Positions 20,413 to 30,539 of a stretch of 33,230 bases of DNA are shown one piece after another. Origin of the DNA: Paramacrobiotus richtersi (lineage: Eukaryota > Tardigrada > Eutardigrada > Parachela > Macrobiotidae); NCBI GenBank assembly GCA_034698045.1, contig JAQGAU010000247.1:1-33230 (forward strand), given 5' to 3'. The notes beneath the pieces were generated by a model. That model was not told the DNA's origin, searched no databases, and saw only the letters and a list, made by a program, of their open reading frames with translations. Both the position numbers and the translations under genes were made by a program. Numbering within the stretch: position 1 is the stretch's first letter; every line of letters starts with the position of its first letter.

Positions 20413-21937
20413 TCTCCATTCGCTTTTGCTCATGTTGCTGTATAAGGATGCAATAAGCTGGGTCACTACTTCTCAAGTACTTCACCCACAATCCGCACTC
20501 CGTTTGTGCAGTACCGGACTATTTTTATTTGTCCTATTCCGGAAAATGAGGAAAACTTCAGGAAGATAACAATGGTTGTGTTTTTTATTTTTAATACCAA
20601 AGTGTTGTGAACTGTTTTACTCCAGTGGCGTTCATTCCAAGACAGCTGTGTTCGGCCAACCCTCACTGATCAGGTGTTTTATATTGTTTTCTGATTATTG
20701 TGCTCAGTTTTGATACGTGATAATTTGCGTCATGGACGCAAATTATAAGGCAGTTTACTTTTTGTATAATGTCTGCAAGGCGCAGTTACTTGTTGTATGT
20801 ATGTAACTATGTATGATATGTTTTCTGGGATAGATGATGGAAAGATAAAATGTTGCTTCGGCCGTTAGCATTATAACCAGATCTGCGACACTACAGTATA
20901 ATTATGTCAGTTATGGTCAGGTAAAAGATTTCACTTGCTCTAGTCCTTTCCCCTTAGAGGATAACTACGCATGATATGTAGATCCATATTCCATTGGCAT
21001 CAACATTTTTTTAGCTCTGCAAAGCTGGATGACTTTCTGCTTCTCGTGGGAAATCCGCAGTACACGTGTAAATAAATAACTGGAATGACAATCCGATATG
21101 ACTATAATTGCAGAAAATGTTCCGTTTACTAGTTTATTATGGTTAAATTTTCGCACTCCTGATAACAGCAAAAATTTCTACTTTTGCGGGCGAAGGTCAA
21201 GCCTATTTTTTCATTTGTATGGGATAGCTTGTACGCCTCTGCGGGTGAGATTTATTATTGGCGTTTGGACTCGGAGTCGTTCCAATTGGTCTCATCCCAA
21301 AGAAAATTTTAACGGAGGCACCCCCCAGAGGTGCAGCCGTAACAGACCGAAGTGTCACTTGGATTTCATGTCGGGATACGGTGACTGGAAACGCCTTCAT
21401 GTAACATGTTTTCATGATAAAATTACAGATAAATATATTTATCATAAGTATAAGTTTTATCCGTAACTGGTAAGCAGTTACGAATTGTAGTCAGCGCAAT
21501 ACTGCAGAAACAGTTTATAGCTCCGGAAGAACACCTGGCTTTGGGCTCACAGAGCCCAGTGGGTGATAATTAGCCTTATCGTGATCATAAGGACTGTGCA
21601 ACACACGCGATGGATCAGATTTTGTGAATGGACGAAAGTCTATTATCTGTGTATCTGAGAATTTTGTAAGGTGCTTGGCTTACGAACGAATACCGAGGGT
21701 TTGGGTGGCGAATATTCCAGACCAGAAGTGTTTGAATGACATTGCAGACCATTTATTTGCCTTTCTCCTTTGGAGTCCTCGACACTTTTTGAGTAATTGT
21801 GGATTGTAGGACCAGTCACAAGCTGTTGTATAAAGCCTGTTACCGATTCCGTAAGGAGCTAAAAGTTTTACAGACAGCTGGTAAAAAATTACGGATTCAA
21901 ACATTTGCCGTCGATTTACAGGCATTATTCGTAAAAG
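20413..21937. other. Intergenic region upstream of the Rab35-like gene
   Basis: The left end should hold the 3' UTR of the zinc-finger/ETS gene, although no clear AATAAA is visible close to its stop. The right end holds the Rab promoter. A TTTACAG acceptor at 21915-21921, 16 bases before the Rab ATG, suggests a 5' UTR intron or a trans-splice acceptor. Open frames around 21098-21466 on both strands look like chance. Confidence 0.4.
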
Positions 21938-23615
21938 ATGGCGAAAAAGGATTATGATCATTTATTCAAGCTTTTGATTATTGGGGACAGCGGTGAGTGC
22001 AGACATAGGATAACAATTTCGGAATTGAGAAGACCAAGGTCCAAGGTTCTTCGAGAATAAAATACATAAGCTTGTCAATATGTACTTTCCTGCTGTAAAT
22101 GTTAAGTATTTGGGTTTGCTCGTACTTGTTGTATTTATTTGATCGTATTTGTTGTAGGTGTGGGTAAAAGCAGCCTGTTGTTGCGGTTTTCTGACAACAC
22201 TTTCACAGGTATGTGATGCTTTCATAACTGTGTCGAATAAATTTTTATGGCGCACATTTTACTGTTATTCTCCACAGTTAAATGGATAGTGTAAAATTTT
22301 CTGCTGAAGTGAGAGATCTATATATATGTATAGTGGTGCTGTTTTGCACTGACTTTGTGACGAAGAGATCTGACAGTTTTGAATCGCTGTTTAAATTTCG
22401 TATTATCTGTGATTAACAGTCGGCGCCTCACTGTGCAAATCTTCAAATGACACTAAATAAACATTTACTCAAGTCGGTTGTTTAGACTTGCTTTCAAACC
22501 GACAATGGCGCTAAGAATACAGAAGCATAAAAAAGTCACAGCGAGCACGAAGAGTTTCTTTCCGAGTTGTCGAAACTCGATCTGGCGGCAAAAAAAATTT
22601 TTGTGTTTTTACTGAGGTGTCTTTGCTGTTGCAGGATCATATATTACTACGATTGGAGTTGATTTTAAAATACGAACACTGGGTAAGAATCTGTTTCCTT
22701 TTTCGGTTAACGAATGTTCACAGTACCGTATTACAATACAAAAAGATTTGACAGGCGTAACTGTGTTTTTTCTGACGAATTCCTGTGTTCTGTTTCGCTG
22801 ATTTTGTTGTCTGGTTTTGCAGAGATTAATGGAGAAAGAGGTCAGTTCTTGTTGTGCGTTTCTTTTTATGCATCACAAAGAGCTAGTCCAGTCATTCTCA
22901 TCATTGATGTTCGTTTAGTAAAGCTGCAAATTTGGGATACCGCCGGACAGGAGCGATTTCGCACCATCACTTCGACATATTACAGGGGAACCCACGGTGT
23001 CATTGTGGTTTATGACGTTACGAATGGCGAATCGTTTGGCAACATAAAACGGTGGTTGGAGGAGATTGAAAATAACTGTGAAAATGTCAGCACCATTCTT
23101 GGTAAGCCTGACACATCCGGCAGAAGCGTATCTGGCGGTTGAATTTTGTTGGTGTTTTTCTAGTTGGAAATAAAGACGATGATCCAGAAAGAAAAGTGGT
23201 GACAACAAACGATGCTCAGCGTGTGGCCACTGCGTCTGGAATCCCTTTATTTGAAACGAGTGCCAAAGAAAACCGCAATGTCGAAGAGGTACGACTTAGA
23301 AGAACTTTTCTAGAAATGCCCGTTGTACTTGTCGTCAGAATATTCGAGAGCACAGATACCGGTAGTATAATAGCAAACTGCAGTAAATTTGTGAGTTTTA
23401 ATACACGTCAATTTTTGAAATGGAACGTGTATCATGAACCTTGAAACTTGGACTTGATGTTTCACATTGTGTTGCAGATGTTCCGTTCGATAACGAAATT
23501 AGTGCTGGACAATAAGAAGCGAAGTCTAATGCAGAATCCCGCCGATGCTGGTGGGTTAACACTCACAGGAAACAGCAAATCCGGTCACGATAAGAAGAAC
23601 AAGTGTTGTAAATAA
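21938..23615 (+). CDS. RAB35: Rab35-like small GTPase
   Basis: Seven coding exons: 21938-21992, 22158-22208, 22635-22682, 22823-22840, 22919-23101, 23164-23288 and 23478-23615. All are in phase, giving 205 residues against 201 in human. It begins [19 protein letters not shown]. It has the P-loop GDSGVGKS (16-23), switch I TIGVDF with Thr41, the switch II WDTAGQE motif (63-69), [26 protein letters not shown], the guanine-binding NKDD and the ETSAKE motif. These match Rab35 better than Rab1 or Rab8, especially DPERKVV after NKDD. Rab35 controls endocytic recycling to the plasma membrane, PIP2 and actin at the cell surface, and cytokinesis. The C-terminus is KKNKCCK, so the two geranylgeranylated cysteines are followed by one lysine rather than being terminal. 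Exon 4 is an 18-nt microexon. Polyadenylation signal AATAAA lies at 23863. Confidence 0.95.
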
Positions 23616-23862
23616 TGGACTTGTTATCCTACCGTCTGCTGATGTGATGCACAACGAGAACGCTGCGCCAGTATGAAGATGGAGTGCGTTACTTCCCCAT
23701 AAAGCTCAGTCCAAGTTTTGGTGTCTATGCGAGACTGTTTTTAATCTTTTATTATTTTTTGTTGTCTGTTAGGTTAGGTTGCGTTTAGGCGTCAAAGCGG
23801 TGATTCCAGATTAGATGGTCCGTTATTTTTGTTAATTTTTATGGTTTGGTTGTGGATTTTGT

Positions 23863-23868
23863 AATAAA
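23863..23868 (+). terminator. Polyadenylation signal of the Rab35-like gene
   Basis: AATAAA lies about 250 bases downstream of the Rab35-like stop codon, preceded by a T-rich 3' UTR. It is a standard metazoan cleavage/polyadenylation hexamer in a plausible position. Confidence 0.6.
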
Positions 23869-25191
23869 ACATGGTTCATACGGTAACATAACGACTGAAA
23901 AGCGGTTTGGTAATGCCGTTCAACAGGACTAAAAAATGAATCGGCAAATCAGCCACTAACTGCCAGCAAAGATACCGCGAAAGTTGGATTCCGAATCCGG
24001 ATTGAATTCAGTCCGGATTTCGCACGAACTTCGGGCGATAAAACACTGAACTCTAGCTACCGAAACGGGCCCGCCCTAGACGCCGCTTCTCCAATCATTG
24101 GACTAGACGCAGGAAGATGCTGCCAATCACAAGCAGTTGGACGCTTGGTTATTGTTAATTGTTTTAGCGTTAAGACAGCGCTGCCATGCGATTTAAATTT
24201 TGAGGATAGGCTGTGTTATAGCCATTTTTGATTTCCCGAGGATACACTCCGATACAGTCATATTATTGTAGTTCTTCTTTTGTCGAACCATTTTCCGGTA
24301 CCAGACAGTGGGTAGGACCGTAGCCGTGGAAGAGGTAAGCCGTGTACAGTTTTTGGATTAATAGACTGTGGGTACAGCGGAACATTTTTTCGTAATCTAC
24401 CATAGGGTACCACAGTACCTGATTTTAAAAGTACCTACAGCCAAGCAGCAGTAACGAGTACCGCTAATGATGCGATGGAACATTTCATGTTACATTTGGT
24501 AAATCACGTGCGAAAGATTTGGGTTAGGCTGTTAGGTAATAAATGTGTAATACGTGGAAAAGGTTTTTTTGACGAACGAGAAAGAGTGAAAGACCTGTAC
24601 TGCGTAAAATGATAGACACTAACAATATAATGTAAGAAATGATCACTAATTAACTTGAATCAGTTAGGCTGTAAGTATTACGTAAGGCTTGAAGAATAAT
24701 TACGGAATCTGGAATATTTAGTTGAAAAACACTAGGCGAAAAATGCGGAAAGATGTTAGAAATTGATGTTCGCTTTGGCTGCATATAGTTGTTCCATGTA
24801 CCGTACTTCACGTTAACCACGTTTGATGTAGTTTTTGTTCCCGAATCCCTCCCAGAAAGTTTTTTGAACATCACATTTTTTTAGGGTTTACGACAGAACT
24901 GAAGTGGTAAAGAGCTTAAGAATCGTTTCTGTTACGAGATTTCTGTATACGATATGTACTTACATATGAGTGATTTACCGAGGTAGGCATGCTATGCTAT
25001 ACGCATAGTAACATGGCTAGCTGCACCGTTACCCAGGTTTGTAAACACGCGTTGGTTGTTGGTTTCTGACTTGGAAGTGTGTCTGCAATCTGTATCTTTC
25101 TGTGAGGATTCTAAGTCAGCATTTTAATACCTTGTCGCTTCTGTAGTGCATTTCGAGCTGCTGGGATTGAAGCTGTGAAGTCTGATCTACA
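23869..25191 (+). promoter_or_regulatory. Upstream region and probable 5' UTR intron of the AT-hook gene
   Basis: A GC-rich patch at about 24060-24130, with GGGCCCGCCC and a CCAATCATTGG motif, could be a TATA-less promoter. Downstream, GGAAGAG|GTAAGCC at 24334/24335 is a strong donor, and CTTCTGTAG|TGCATT at 25146/25147 is a strong acceptor 45 bases before the AT-hook ATG. Together they suggest a non-coding first exon and an intron of about 0.8 kb. This is inferred from signals only. No gene is seen inside the proposed intron. A short palindrome, TCCGGATTGAATTCAGTCCG, lies near 23995. Confidence 0.4.
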
Positions 25192-26228
25192 ATGACCGAT
25201 ACCGTGGAGCATACCGAATCCCCTGCGAATCAGGGCTCCCCACAGGAAGCAGATCGCGGAACCCCGGAAGAAAGTCCGAACAATAACGGAAAGGATATCA
25301 CTGAACACACCAACGGAGATCGGGAGTCTCCAGCCGAAGTAGAAATGCATACCAAGTTGAGTTAATTGCTGATATTAACGCTGTTTCCGGTTGTTTCTGC
25401 TACAGACAAGCGAAAAAGACAAATCCAAAGAGGATGACGGAGACGATGCTGAAACTGATCAGGTAGATGAAAAAGAAGCGGCTGAGCCGTCCGGCACTAA
25501 TGCCGCTGAAGCGGAACCTGCCGGAAACGGTGTGCCAGTTAAACGTGGCCGTGGACGACCACCGAAGAACGGCGCGTCGGCCAAGCCTAAAGTCGAGACA
25601 CCCAAGACCACCACGGGTCGTCGTGGCAGGCCTCCAAAGAAAGTCTCCCAGCCAGAACCGGAAGACGTGGACGAAGGGGATGCTGAGGATGTCCCGATGA
25701 ATGAGGAAAAGGAATCACCAGAAGCCAGCGTTGGTAGTGAGGATTATTCGGAAGGCAGTATTGACAGCAATGAGAAGAAGCCAGCAAAGGCCAAAAGTCC
25801 AGTGGCTGCGAAACGTGGACGGGGGCGTCCGCCTGGATCGGGGAAAAAGGCCGTAGCTGGTAGGGACAATTCGTGTCACCGTGAAGGATGCCGCTTCATT
25901 CATTTCTGTTCTTGTAGTTAAAAAGAGTCCAGTGCGTGGAAAGCGTAAGAATGAGAGCGAAAGCGAAGATGAGGAGGAGATGGATTTTTCCGCCGACGAG
26001 GATGACGGTAAAGGACGGAGACCTAAGCGTGCTTCGAAACGCGGTCCAGCTCGTGCTGCTCGCGGCAAAAGGACCAATTATGTCGAAAAGGAAGGCTCTG
26101 AAGAGCTGGAGGAGCAGGAAGAGGAAGAAATGCCCGAGGAAAAGCTAGCTCCAAAACCGGCAGGTACAGGGCGGGGACGTGGTCGGCCACCGAAAAAGCT
26201 TAGGGCTGGTTCGGCTGAAGACGAATGA
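25192..26228 (+). CDS. Acidic chromatin protein with four AT-hooks
   Basis: Three coding exons: 25192-25338, 25406-25859 and 25918-26228, with introns of 67 and 58 bases, in phase, giving 303 residues. There are four AT-hook cores with GRP centres: KRGRGRPPKNG (about 95-105), GRRGRPPKK (120-128), KRGRGRPPGSGKK (185-197) and GRGRGRPPKK (285-294). Each binds the minor groove of AT-rich DNA in HMGA-type proteins. Between them are acidic runs (EDVDEGDAEDV, SESESEDEEE, EELEEQEEEE) and a basic segment (GRRPKRASKRGPARAARG). The whole sequence is low-complexity, rich in Lys, Glu, Pro and Ala, with no folded domain. Role: nuclear architectural DNA binding, as in HMGA or insect D1-like proteins, but orthology cannot be assigned. 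Its 3' end converges with the gene at 26878. Confidence 0.88.
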
Positions 26229-26877
26229 ACGAACATTCTCGCAAAAAAATGTTGGGGGTTTTTGGTATATACTTTTTAGACTTAAGTATCAGTAACTGCT
26301 ATATCCAGACACTCTTCAAGGTGAGGTATGACTGTGACAAGTGCTTTGTCGGCAGTTTGTGCACGATATTCCTTTATTGTATCTCTTTTCAAGTATTTTA
26401 TCTCAGAATTGCGTGAGTTCTTCGGTTTGACTGGGTCGTGAGGGATCTAAACGGTTTCGATGTTGTTGATTAACGCATTAAGACAGCGCTTTTTGAAAGA
26501 TATGTAACACAATGAAACGGAATTAAAATGTTTACTTCGATGGTTTCTGCTGGTGTGATTTCTTTAAACTTAACAATTTATTTCATCACATCTCTGATCA
26601 ACGGGAATTAGTTTTCAACAAGCGCACTCCGTCACCAGCAGACATGCGGGAAACATTTCCTGCAGCATGACAGCGTTAAAATAGTCAAAGCGGATCGCAG
26701 GTATTCTAACGAAACCATAAAGCATTACAAGAATTGGATTTAAATTAAATCTGAGAACCGGGCGTGATCTAGGAAAACATCGAACCAAATTATGATACTA
26801 AACAGGATGGTTATCCTGCACAGACCAGATCCAGCAGCAGCCAAATGAGACCTTTTGGGAGAGCCATCCTAAGCGTA
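26229..26877. other. Convergent 3' UTR region
   Basis: Lies between the AT-hook gene stop and the GGCT stop. An ATTAAA variant signal at 26522-26527 could serve the plus gene. An AATAAA on minus (TTTATT at 26577-26582) could serve the GGCT gene, which would put the two 3' UTRs close together or overlapping. No coding sequence recognised. Confidence 0.5.
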
Positions 26878-27851
26878 CTAACTTGCAGTCACTGTCAGCT
26901 CAATCGGATTACGAGGTTCATTCTGCGGTCCAACATCCGCTGCGTCGGTGGTATTGTCCGCTGTCAAGTGCGACTGCGGTACGGCGGTATCCTGTCGATA
27001 CACCAGACTGCAGTTGACTTCGACGGGTCCATTATAGCCGTTGTCCGGTAGGACTTTCATTTGCTCGATGTACTCCGCAGGTAGCCCGCTTTCCAACGCT
27101 CCGTGAACCATCACCTTTTTGTAGACACACGATGGACGAGCATTATCCTCATAAGGTAAGGTCATCTGGTAGGTCAGAACAGGGAGCGTTATTCCTTCTG
27201 GTGTTGTGACTTCCACATTGAGGGGTCGGTATAGTCCTTGGTGTACTCCTTCTTGCCTGTTTGTGACAACAACATCATCAGATTCTTTTGTCGGTATATA
27301 CAATACTAGCAATTCAGGTAAACTCTTCCTACAGGAACGACCATAACATGGGAGAAGGTATATATAATAAAGATGTATTTTATGATTTTATTACTTCTGT
27401 TCGCCTACTCTGTCTGCCGGTTTGTTAGCTCAGAATGTTACTGTTCAAAATGAAAAACAGCAAGTAAAATGAACAAAATAAAAACGCCATTTCAAGCTAA
27501 TTTATCGTGAAACTAATATTACATTACCGGATAACTGCTAGCTGCTAGCGGCCATGCTCCGGTATCGTCCTTAGGTATTGATACTTACTTATGAAGTGCT
27601 TCCAGTTCTTCTTTATTAATGATCCAGACACAGCCCCATAACGAATCGTTTTCCCCTTCGCGAATGGTCGCAACATGCCCTCTCCATCGAAGACTGTTGT
27701 AATTAAATGTCAATCGATAACCAAAAAGTCTACCGGGGCCCACCCGCATCGCACTCGGGCAGCTTAAGTGCAACCGCTCCCGAAACAGGTTGCTTCCAAA
27801 TGCGAAGTAAAGGAATTTCTTATCCGGATCATGGAATGATAATACGGGCAT
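26878..27851 (-). CDS. GGCT: Gamma-glutamylcyclotransferase
   Basis: Two coding exons on minus: 27851-27589 and 27256-26878, with a 332-base intron (GTAAGT to AAACAG, split inside a Lys codon), giving 213 residues. GGCT converts gamma-glutamyl amino acids to 5-oxoproline plus the free amino acid in the cytosolic glutathione cycle. Motifs: FLYFAFGSNLFRERL (13-27) is the family's YGSN-type substrate-binding loop, then a GHVATI strand, WGCVWIINKEELEALHKQEGV, and GLYRPLNVEV. The Glu in QEGV (residue 90) matches the catalytic acid (Glu98 in human). The second half follows the human order through YKKVMVHGALESGLPAEYIEQ. The C-terminal 40 residues are a longer, unconserved tail. ATG 27849-27851 is the natural start, giving a short N-terminus ahead of the fold. 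Confidence 0.95.
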
Positions 27852-28375
27852 TTTGAGGCTGAAGTTGGCCAGCTGCTGACTTTCCCAGTAATTACAGCAA
27901 TTCAGTTTTAGAGGTGCACTTACGAGTACACGGCCGAATTTACGGTAAAGCAGGGCCGTGTTGGCGGAATCAAGATGACGAACAAGCCTCAGGTAAAAAG
28001 CTGGAAGGATGCCCTAATGAAGGAAGCAGCTAAAGATGGTTCTTCCCGAAGGAGACCAAGTTGTGCTGCAACGATTACAGCACGCAGCTGGTACCTACTT
28101 CCGCAAATGTTGCATAAAAACTGCTGATCAGCTGATTGTGATCGAACTGAACTGGATTTCATGGACTAAGACATGGCTACCTCCAACGGGAGTCGATTAC
28201 ATACAAAAATTAATAGGACTTTAAACTGGAAAATTCCAGAATTAAAAAAAAATCGTGTTACTCTGTAAACTGTTGACAGTTGGATTATTTTTCCTTGTTT
28301 AGCTTAAATAAAAAATTTCTTATCCACAAATAACACCTTACATTGCTGTCTGATAACTGTAACTTTATAAATGCG
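27852..28375 (+). other. Intergenic region with a possible small gene
   Basis: This lies between the divergent GGCT and NUDT19-like starts. A plus frame from ATG 27975 to TGA 28125-28127 encodes 50 residues (MTNKPQVKSWKDALMKEAAK...). A neighbouring frame stays open to 28224 and could be joined by splicing: there is a donor-like CAG|GTAAAA at 27992 and acceptor-like GATTACAG near 28081. The N-terminal reading looks protein-like, but no family is recognised. It may instead be promoter and UTR sequence. A TTGTTTAG acceptor-like site occurs near 28301. Confidence 0.25.
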
Positions 28376-29639
28376 ATGCAGGCGTGGCGTGAATCCGCTT
28401 CCCTTATTTTGGCTTCGGGAAGCAGTGCACTGAAGCTGTTATGGTTGCAGCGTTCTGGAGGCATGTGGGCCAAAAGTCGCGTTTTCCCTGGCGGAGTGGT
28501 CGACAAAAGCGATTTCTCCTTGAAATGGACGGACTGCTTTAATAAGCATGGAAAATCGTATGACAGTGTCTTATTGCCTTCTGGTGCTCAGCGGCCACCA
28601 ATCCTCCAGACTCGCCAGGGCGAACTGTCCCGAGAGATTGCGCTGCGTATCACCGCACTCCGGGAAACATTCGAAGAGTCGGGTATATTAATCGCCGAAC
28701 CCAAACCGAAAGTGGAATCCTTAACCAAAGAACTGGTTGACTGGCGGAAGAACGTCATTCAGGACGCCAGCAAGTTTCTGGACATGTGTAATCATCTGGA
28801 GATCTACCCCGATATCGACGCGCTGAAGCTCTGGTCAGACTGGCTGACACCGACTGATCTCCCTATGAAGCGCTTTGATACCGTATTCTTCGTTGCAGAA
28901 GGCGATGAAGGGGTGGTTGTGGATGTGCACGAGAAAGAGATGCTCAACTCCCGCTGGATGACGCCGGCAGAGACCCTGATGGCCATGGCCAGTGGAGAAA
29001 TTATGCTGCCTCCTCCGCAGATGTATGAATGCACTCGGTTGCTGCAGTTCGCAAACGCCAAAGATCTTGTTGATTTTGGAGAGAATAGACAGAAATATGG
29101 AGCTGTGTTGTACTTGCCCGTAAGGATTCGCTGTGCAGATGGGCTTGTCACACTCTTTCCAGGTGCGTCACATAGTTTTTGACGGAAAAATGGCAATTGT
29201 GAGAAAGTTTTTCTTCATCGGAATTCGATACACAAAAGTAAAATAGAATCATAATTTTGACGGATTGAATGCCCTTAAGTGACTGTGTTTAAGTATGGCA
29301 TTCGTCGATTCGAAGATGTCGCACATTTTTGAAGTGGAGAAACTGCTTTAGCATCTTTAACATATTTTTTTTTGTATTGCAGGTGATGATGCTTATCCCG
29401 TTAACCCAGATAAACATAACCCTCTGCCACCGGAAACCCGCACAATGGATGAACTAAGAAAGAACGTTAAAAACCTGCACCGCCTGGAAGGTGACTCTAA
29501 GGATGCAGTGAGGAATTTCCACCTAAATATCTCGCTACATCCCGAACATTGTGCACCGGTCAATTTGTTTAATAATCTGGAAAGCTTAACCGGTCATGGC
29601 TTTAAAGAAATACCGACTCTGAAACCACAAACATCTTAA
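28376..29639 (+). CDS. NUDT19: NUDT19-like Nudix hydrolase, copy A
   Basis: Two exons, 28376-29162 and 29383-29639, joined in phase (GTGCGT donor, TATTGCAG acceptor), giving 347 residues (human 375). NUDT19 family enzymes hydrolyse CoA and acyl-CoA esters to 3',5'-ADP and (acyl-)phosphopantetheine. Order of motifs: WRESASLILAS at the N-terminus, LLWLQRSGGMW, FPGGVVD (37-43), the Nudix core RETFEESGIL (96-105) with metal-binding Glu97, Glu100 and Glu101, then WSDWLTPTDLPMKRFDTVFF, a WMTPAE segment, and LPPPQMYECTRL. As in NUDT19 generally, a long insertion separates the GG motif from RE..EE. The C-terminus is PQTS, with no SKL-type peroxisomal signal, unlike vertebrate NUDT19. Start: ATG 28376 aligns with copy B; an overlapping ATG at 28371 is out of frame. 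Polyadenylation signal AATAAA at 29871. Confidence 0.93.
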
Positions 29640-30539
29640 TATCATGGAATGCTTGTTGATACGACTAGTCGATTCTGTCCAGAAATGCTGATCGTAATAT
29701 TGTGTGGCGTCTTTTCGTACGAAACATCATCCGATGGTGATAGATAACCGATCATGATGGTATGTACCCGGTCAGATATTTCCAGTTTTTAATTTTACTT
29801 GTACTTAATACGACCTGCCAACCAGACAAAAGGTCACATAAAACCATTTACGATACTGGTTTGATGAAGAAATAAATGGATTAGCCGGCTTCCACAATAC
29901 TCTTGCGACCACCAGTAAGACAGAAATAAAGCTGATGAAAAATATTTTTTGGGACTTACAATTTATTAGCATAATCGGACTGACACATTGCTGCCGATGG
30001 AATCCGTGCTACATTCAGATCATAATTATTACATGCACCACGATGCAGCGATATCTGCATTCTGCTGGTTATATGTTTCCGGTTTTTACATAACAGTCGA
30101 ATTACAAAAATCAGGAAAAATACTATCTTGGCAGACGTTGCCGTAGTTGGCAACGCGTATTCATTACAACACGGTGTGTACACACGGTGGTAGCGGCTGT
30201 TTCGTTCATGTATTATAAACGGCTCACTTCATACGGGTGGCAACTGCAGCATCAAAACATTCCAATCTGGCATGCATGCAAACCAAAACAAACAAATTCT
30301 TTGCGGTTGTTAAGAAAATCCTGCTGTTTGCGTATCGTCAGCATCAGCTGATTGATTTTTCGCACCCACATCTCTGACAATGTCTCAAGAAACTTACAGT
30401 TGTTAGTGCTGTCTTATCGTTCACTAGGCGAAGCTGCTAAATTAATAATATATTAACTATGAAGTTTGTCACTGCTAGTGTAGTCTTTAATCTGAATTCT
30501 GAAGTCCCAAATCTTCGGTAGTTCCGCAACGAAGATGTG
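29640..30539. other. Spacer between the two NUDT19-like copies
   Basis: Holds the 3' UTR of copy A (AATAAA at 29871-29876) and the promoter and 5' UTR of copy B. Acceptor-like ACTTACAG (about 30400) and TTCACTAG (about 30427) sites upstream of the copy B ATG could mark a leader intron or trans-splicing. A minus frame, 30183-29956 (75 codons, one hydrophobic stretch), ends next to a donor-like TTGTAAGTCC. It is not recognised and is probably chance. Confidence 0.4.

Noticed and set aside
21098-21466. Overlapping plus and minus frames upstream of Rab35
   Set aside because: Neither shows a known motif or convincing splice sites; the GGCACCCCCCAGAGGTGC-like hairpin there is short.
25931-26228. 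Possible Dsup-like (tardigrade damage suppressor) similarity of the basic tail
   Set aside because: The HMGN-like core motif is not present. The basic KRASKRGPARAARG stretch plus AT-hooks is better explained as a generic AT-hook chromatin protein.
28036-28224. Resemblance of the segment around WLPPTGVDYIQ to ATP synthase epsilon
   Set aside because: The motif lies at the end of the frame rather than at its N-terminus, and the rest of the family sequence is missing.
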